Below are positions 6,695 through 7,987 of a DNA stretch of 7,987 nucleotides, one piece after another. The stretch's first letter is position 1. Each line of letters opens with the position of its first letter. This DNA comes from a candidate division WWE3 bacterium UBA1397 (GTDB taxonomy: Bacteria; Patescibacteriota; WWE3; UBA101185; UBA10185): NCBI GenBank assembly GCA_002305205.1, contig DBQJ01000003.1:40469-48455 (forward strand). The letters run 5' to 3'. The notes under the pieces were generated by a model, which ran no database searches, was not told the DNA's origin, and was given only the letters and a program-made list of their open reading frames with translations. Made by a program: the position numbers and the translations under genes.

Positions 6695-7081
6695 TTATTT
6701 CTTAGCTAATTTTTTCTTCTGTCCTCCTACAGTCTTTCTTTTTCCTTTTCTCGTTCTTGAATTAGTTCTGGTATTTTGTCCTCTGGTAGGAAGTCCTACA
6801 TGGTGTCTGAGTCCCCTGTATGATTTTACTTCTTTTAACCTTCTTATATTCTGATTTACTAATCTTCTCATTTCACCCTCCACGGGAAGTTCCAATTTTA
6901 CTATTGTGGAGTTAATTTTGGCAATTTCATCTTCAGTAAGGTTTTTAGCTCTAGTATCAAGGTTTACTTCAGCCTGTGTAAGAATTTTTCTTGAAAGAGA
7001 AGGACCTATACCATATATATAGGTAAGTGCTGTTTCTATTCTCTTTTCATTTGGTATATCTACACCTTTTATTCTTGGCAT
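6695..7081 (-). CDS. rpsM: Small ribosomal subunit protein uS13
   Basis: The 128-residue protein of the 30S head forms bridges to the 50S subunit and contacts P-site tRNA. The N-terminus MPRIKGVDIPNEKRIETAL and the helix-two-turns-helix region with YIYGIGPSLSRKIL are typical. The signature SYRGLRHHVGLPTRGQNTRT is complete and is followed by a long basic tail (about 108-128, ending KKKLAKK). It starts 3 nt after the rpmJ stop. No strong Shine-Dalgarno is visible before it, consistent with dependence on upstream translation. Confidence 0.98.
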   Translation of the reverse strand: MPRIKGVDIPNEKRIETALTYIYGIGPSLSRKILTQAEVNLDTRAKNLTEDEIAKINSTIVKLELPVEGEMRRLVNQNIRRLKEVKSYRGLRHHVGLPTRGQNTRTNSRTRKGKRKTVGGQKKKLAKK

Positions 7082-7084
7082 ATA

Positions 7085-7201
7085 TTATCCTTGTCTTTGC
7101 TTATGTTTAGGGTTTCTAGAACAAATAACCCTTAAAACACCCTTCCTTTTTATTATTTTGCAGTCTCTGCAAATTTTTTTAATAGATGACCTTACTTTCA
7201 T
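7085..7201 (-). CDS. rpmJ: Large ribosomal subunit protein bL36
   Basis: This 38-residue gene reads MKVRSSIKKICRDCKIIKRK at its start and ends CSRNPKHKQRQG. It matches L36, a small 50S protein, in length and sequence. The zinc ligands are present as C11, C14, C27 and H33, so it is the zinc-binding form. It sits in the canonical place between infA (5-nt gap) and rpsM (3-nt gap). Its small size means automated gene calls with a length cutoff may skip it. Confidence 0.97.
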   Translation of the reverse strand: MKVRSSIKKICRDCKIIKRKGVLRVICSRNPKHKQRQG

Positions 7202-7206
7202 AATAT

Positions 7207-7422
7207 TTAAAGCCTATACATTATCCTTCCTCTTGTCAGATCGTGGGGGGAGAACTCAATTCTTACTTTATCCCCCGGCAGTACTCTGATGTGCATTTTT
7301 CTCATCTTGCCTGATATAACAGCAAGAATTATATCTTTATCTTCCATCTCAATCTTAAACATTCCCCCCATAAGGGCTTCTTTAACAATACCGTCTTTTG
7401 TTATTACATCTTTTGTACTCAT
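7207..7422 (-). CDS. infA: Translation initiation factor IF-1
   Basis: From the ATG at 7422 the product has 71 residues, the normal IF-1 length. A TTG at 7461 would add 13 residues but lies in the promoter region, so it is rejected. The protein is a single S1/OB-fold that binds the ribosomal A site during initiation. Family motifs include GIVKEALMGGMFKIEMED (usually ...LPNAMFRVEL), ISGKMRKMHIRVLPGDKVRI and the C-terminal SPHDLTRGRIMYR. The common LPN in the first loop reads LMGG here, a minor departure. No good Shine-Dalgarno is present. A near-consensus promoter lies about 30 nt upstream, so infA is likely the first gene of the transcript. Confidence 0.97.
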   Translation of the reverse strand: MSTKDVITKDGIVKEALMGGMFKIEMEDKDIILAVISGKMRKMHIRVLPGDKVRIEFSPHDLTRGRIMYRL

Positions 7423-7451
7423 TAAGTTAAAACCTACAATTGACGCGCTAG

Positions 7452-7480
7452 ATTGTACCAAACGTATACAACAAGGTCAA
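7452..7480 (-). promoter_or_regulatory. Sigma-70-type promoter for the infA ribosomal operon
   Basis: On the minus strand, TTGACC (7480-7475), a 17-nt spacer and TACAAT (7457-7452) form a near-consensus -35/-10 pair. The -10 is preceded by TGG, giving an extended -10 (TGnTACAAT). Transcription would start near 7445, about 22 nt before the infA ATG. The match is good enough to support a strong promoter for the whole nine-gene operon. Confidence 0.75.
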
Positions 7481-7488
7481 CAAACCCA

Positions 7489-7520
7489 TTACCCAGGTGA
7501 AAAAAGCTTTACCAAGGTAA
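7489..7520. repeat. Two tandem imperfect palindromes TTACCnAGGTrA
   Basis: TTACCCAGGTGA (7489-7500) and TTACCAAGGTAA (7509-7520) agree at 10 of 12 positions and begin 20 bp apart, about two helical turns. Each is a dyad around a 2-bp centre (perfect TTACC/GGTAA in the second copy, one mismatched pair in the first). They lie directly upstream of the infA -35 and before the serS -35, where an activator, repressor or the alpha C-terminal domain could act. No family is recognised. Confidence 0.4.
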
Positions 7521-7532
7521 TAAAATGCTTCA

Positions 7533-7561
7533 TTGACAACTATGATCTTGAACCATATATT
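7533..7561 (+). promoter_or_regulatory. Sigma-70-type promoter for serS
   Basis: A perfect -35 TTGACA (7533-7538), a 17-nt spacer and TATATT (7556-7561, five of six matches to TATAAT) point to serS. Transcription would begin near 7568, leaving a leader of about 30 nt. That leader is too short for a T-box, which controls serS in many Firmicutes. Confidence 0.7.
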
Positions 7562-7598
7562 ACCATTGCAGGATGTAAACGCAATAAAATGATCCTAT

Positions 7599-7987
7599 AT
7601 GCTTGATTTTAACTTTATAAAGGAAAATAAAGAAAAGGTAAAAACTGCCATAGAAAGCAGACATATTACTGTTAAAGTAGATATTGATAATTTCCTTTCT
7701 CTTTATGAAAGATACTTATCTGTTCTTAGAAATGTGGAAACACATAGGTCTTTGAGAAATAAATTATCTGAAGATATATCAAAATTAGACAAAGAAGTTA
7801 GAGATAAACTTATTAAAGAAGCTTCAGAGGTTAAGAAAGAAATACAGGAAGAAGAAAAACAATTAGATCAATTACTTAATAAACTTAATGAGATTGCACA
7901 GCATATTCCGAACATTAATTCCGATAAGATGCCCTTAGGGGATAGCGAGGAACATAATGTTGTATTAAAAGTATATCTTCCTTCCAA
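7599..7987 (+). CDS. serS: Seryl-tRNA synthetase, N-terminal part (cut by right edge)
   Basis: About 129 residues are visible. The opening MLDFNFIKENKEKVKTAIES is the typical SerRS N-terminus. Next comes the long antiparallel coiled-coil arm (about 25-105: YERYLSVLRNVETHRSLRNK, then a charged helix rich in Glu and Lys), which binds the variable arm of tRNA-Ser. The linker HIPNINSDKMPLGDSEEHNV matches the family IPN...P.G..E..N motif that joins the arm to the catalytic core. The class II catalytic motifs lie beyond the window. The enzyme charges tRNA-Ser in the cytoplasm. No Shine-Dalgarno precedes the ATG. It is divergent from infA. Confidence 0.95.
   Translation, partial: MLDFNFIKENKEKVKTAIESRHITVKVDIDNFLSLYERYLSVLRNVETHRSLRNKLSEDISKLDKEVRDKLIKEASEVKKEIQEEEKQLDQLLNKLNEIAQHIPNINSDKMPLGDSEEHNVVLKVYLPS

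Noticed and set aside
4688..6854. Several plus-strand frames of 70-115 residues within the ribosomal operon
   Set aside because: They are antisense to rpoA, rpsD, rpsK and rpsM, are rich in Ser, Phe and Ile as expected from complements of Lys/Glu-rich genes, and have no motifs.
7423..7461. Longer infA start at the TTG at 7461
   Set aside because: It would begin upstream of the predicted transcription start and give an 84-residue IF-1, longer than the usual 72; the ATG at 7422 gives 71.
7562..7598. T-box or other riboswitch before serS
   Set aside because: The predicted leader is only about 30 nt, too short for a T-box, and no T-box consensus was seen.
1..7987. Alternative genetic code with TGA read as glycine (as in Gracilibacteria and SR1)
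   Set aside because: No in-frame TGA occurs at conserved glycine sites in the recognised genes, and TGA ends the XRE gene at a sensible length.

Overview
The window looks like a piece of a compact, AT-rich bacterial genome, most likely a member of the Candidate Phyla Radiation (Patescibacteria; Microgenomates, Katanobacteria or Dojkabacteria-like). This is an inference. It rests on the short ribosomal proteins, the gene order rpsM-rpsK-rpsD-rpoA-rplQ-rplM-rpsI with almost no spacers, the membrane-anchored Clp ATPase, and the frequent lack of Shine-Dalgarno sequences. The reading frames fit the standard stop codons: TGA ends the XRE gene and does not interrupt the other genes.

Right half (3450-7422, minus strand): the distal part of the spc/alpha ribosomal operon, read right to left as infA, rpmJ, rpsM, rpsK, rpsD, rpoA, rplQ, rplM, rpsI. 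Gene junctions are 1-28 nt gaps or short overlaps, so the set is almost certainly cotranscribed. The operon starts at infA: the usual upstream neighbours (secY, adk, map) are absent. They are replaced by a 176-bp spacer and a divergent serS (seryl-tRNA synthetase, cut by the right edge). That spacer holds a near-consensus sigma-70-type promoter in each direction.

Left half (1-3461): a divergent pair. One side is a small XRE-family repressor-like gene on the plus strand, which converges on and overlaps the end of rpsI. The other side is a minus-strand run of radC (JAMM-domain protein), a TasA/CalY-type exported protein with a canonical EF-hand loop, and a membrane-anchored ClpA/ClpC-like AAA+ unfoldase cut by the left edge. 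The 70-bp spacer between the XRE gene and radC contains overlapping AT-rich palindromes that look like an operator. A GC-rich hairpin separates the TasA-like gene from the Clp gene.

The right half is core translation and transcription machinery. The left half is the part worth attention: a possible XRE-controlled unit linking an envelope or matrix-type protein to a membrane-tethered Clp unfoldase. This recalls SinR control of tasA in Bacillus, but is not shown to be homologous. No tRNA, rRNA, CRISPR array or insertion sequence was seen, and no gene-free stretch exceeds 300 bases.
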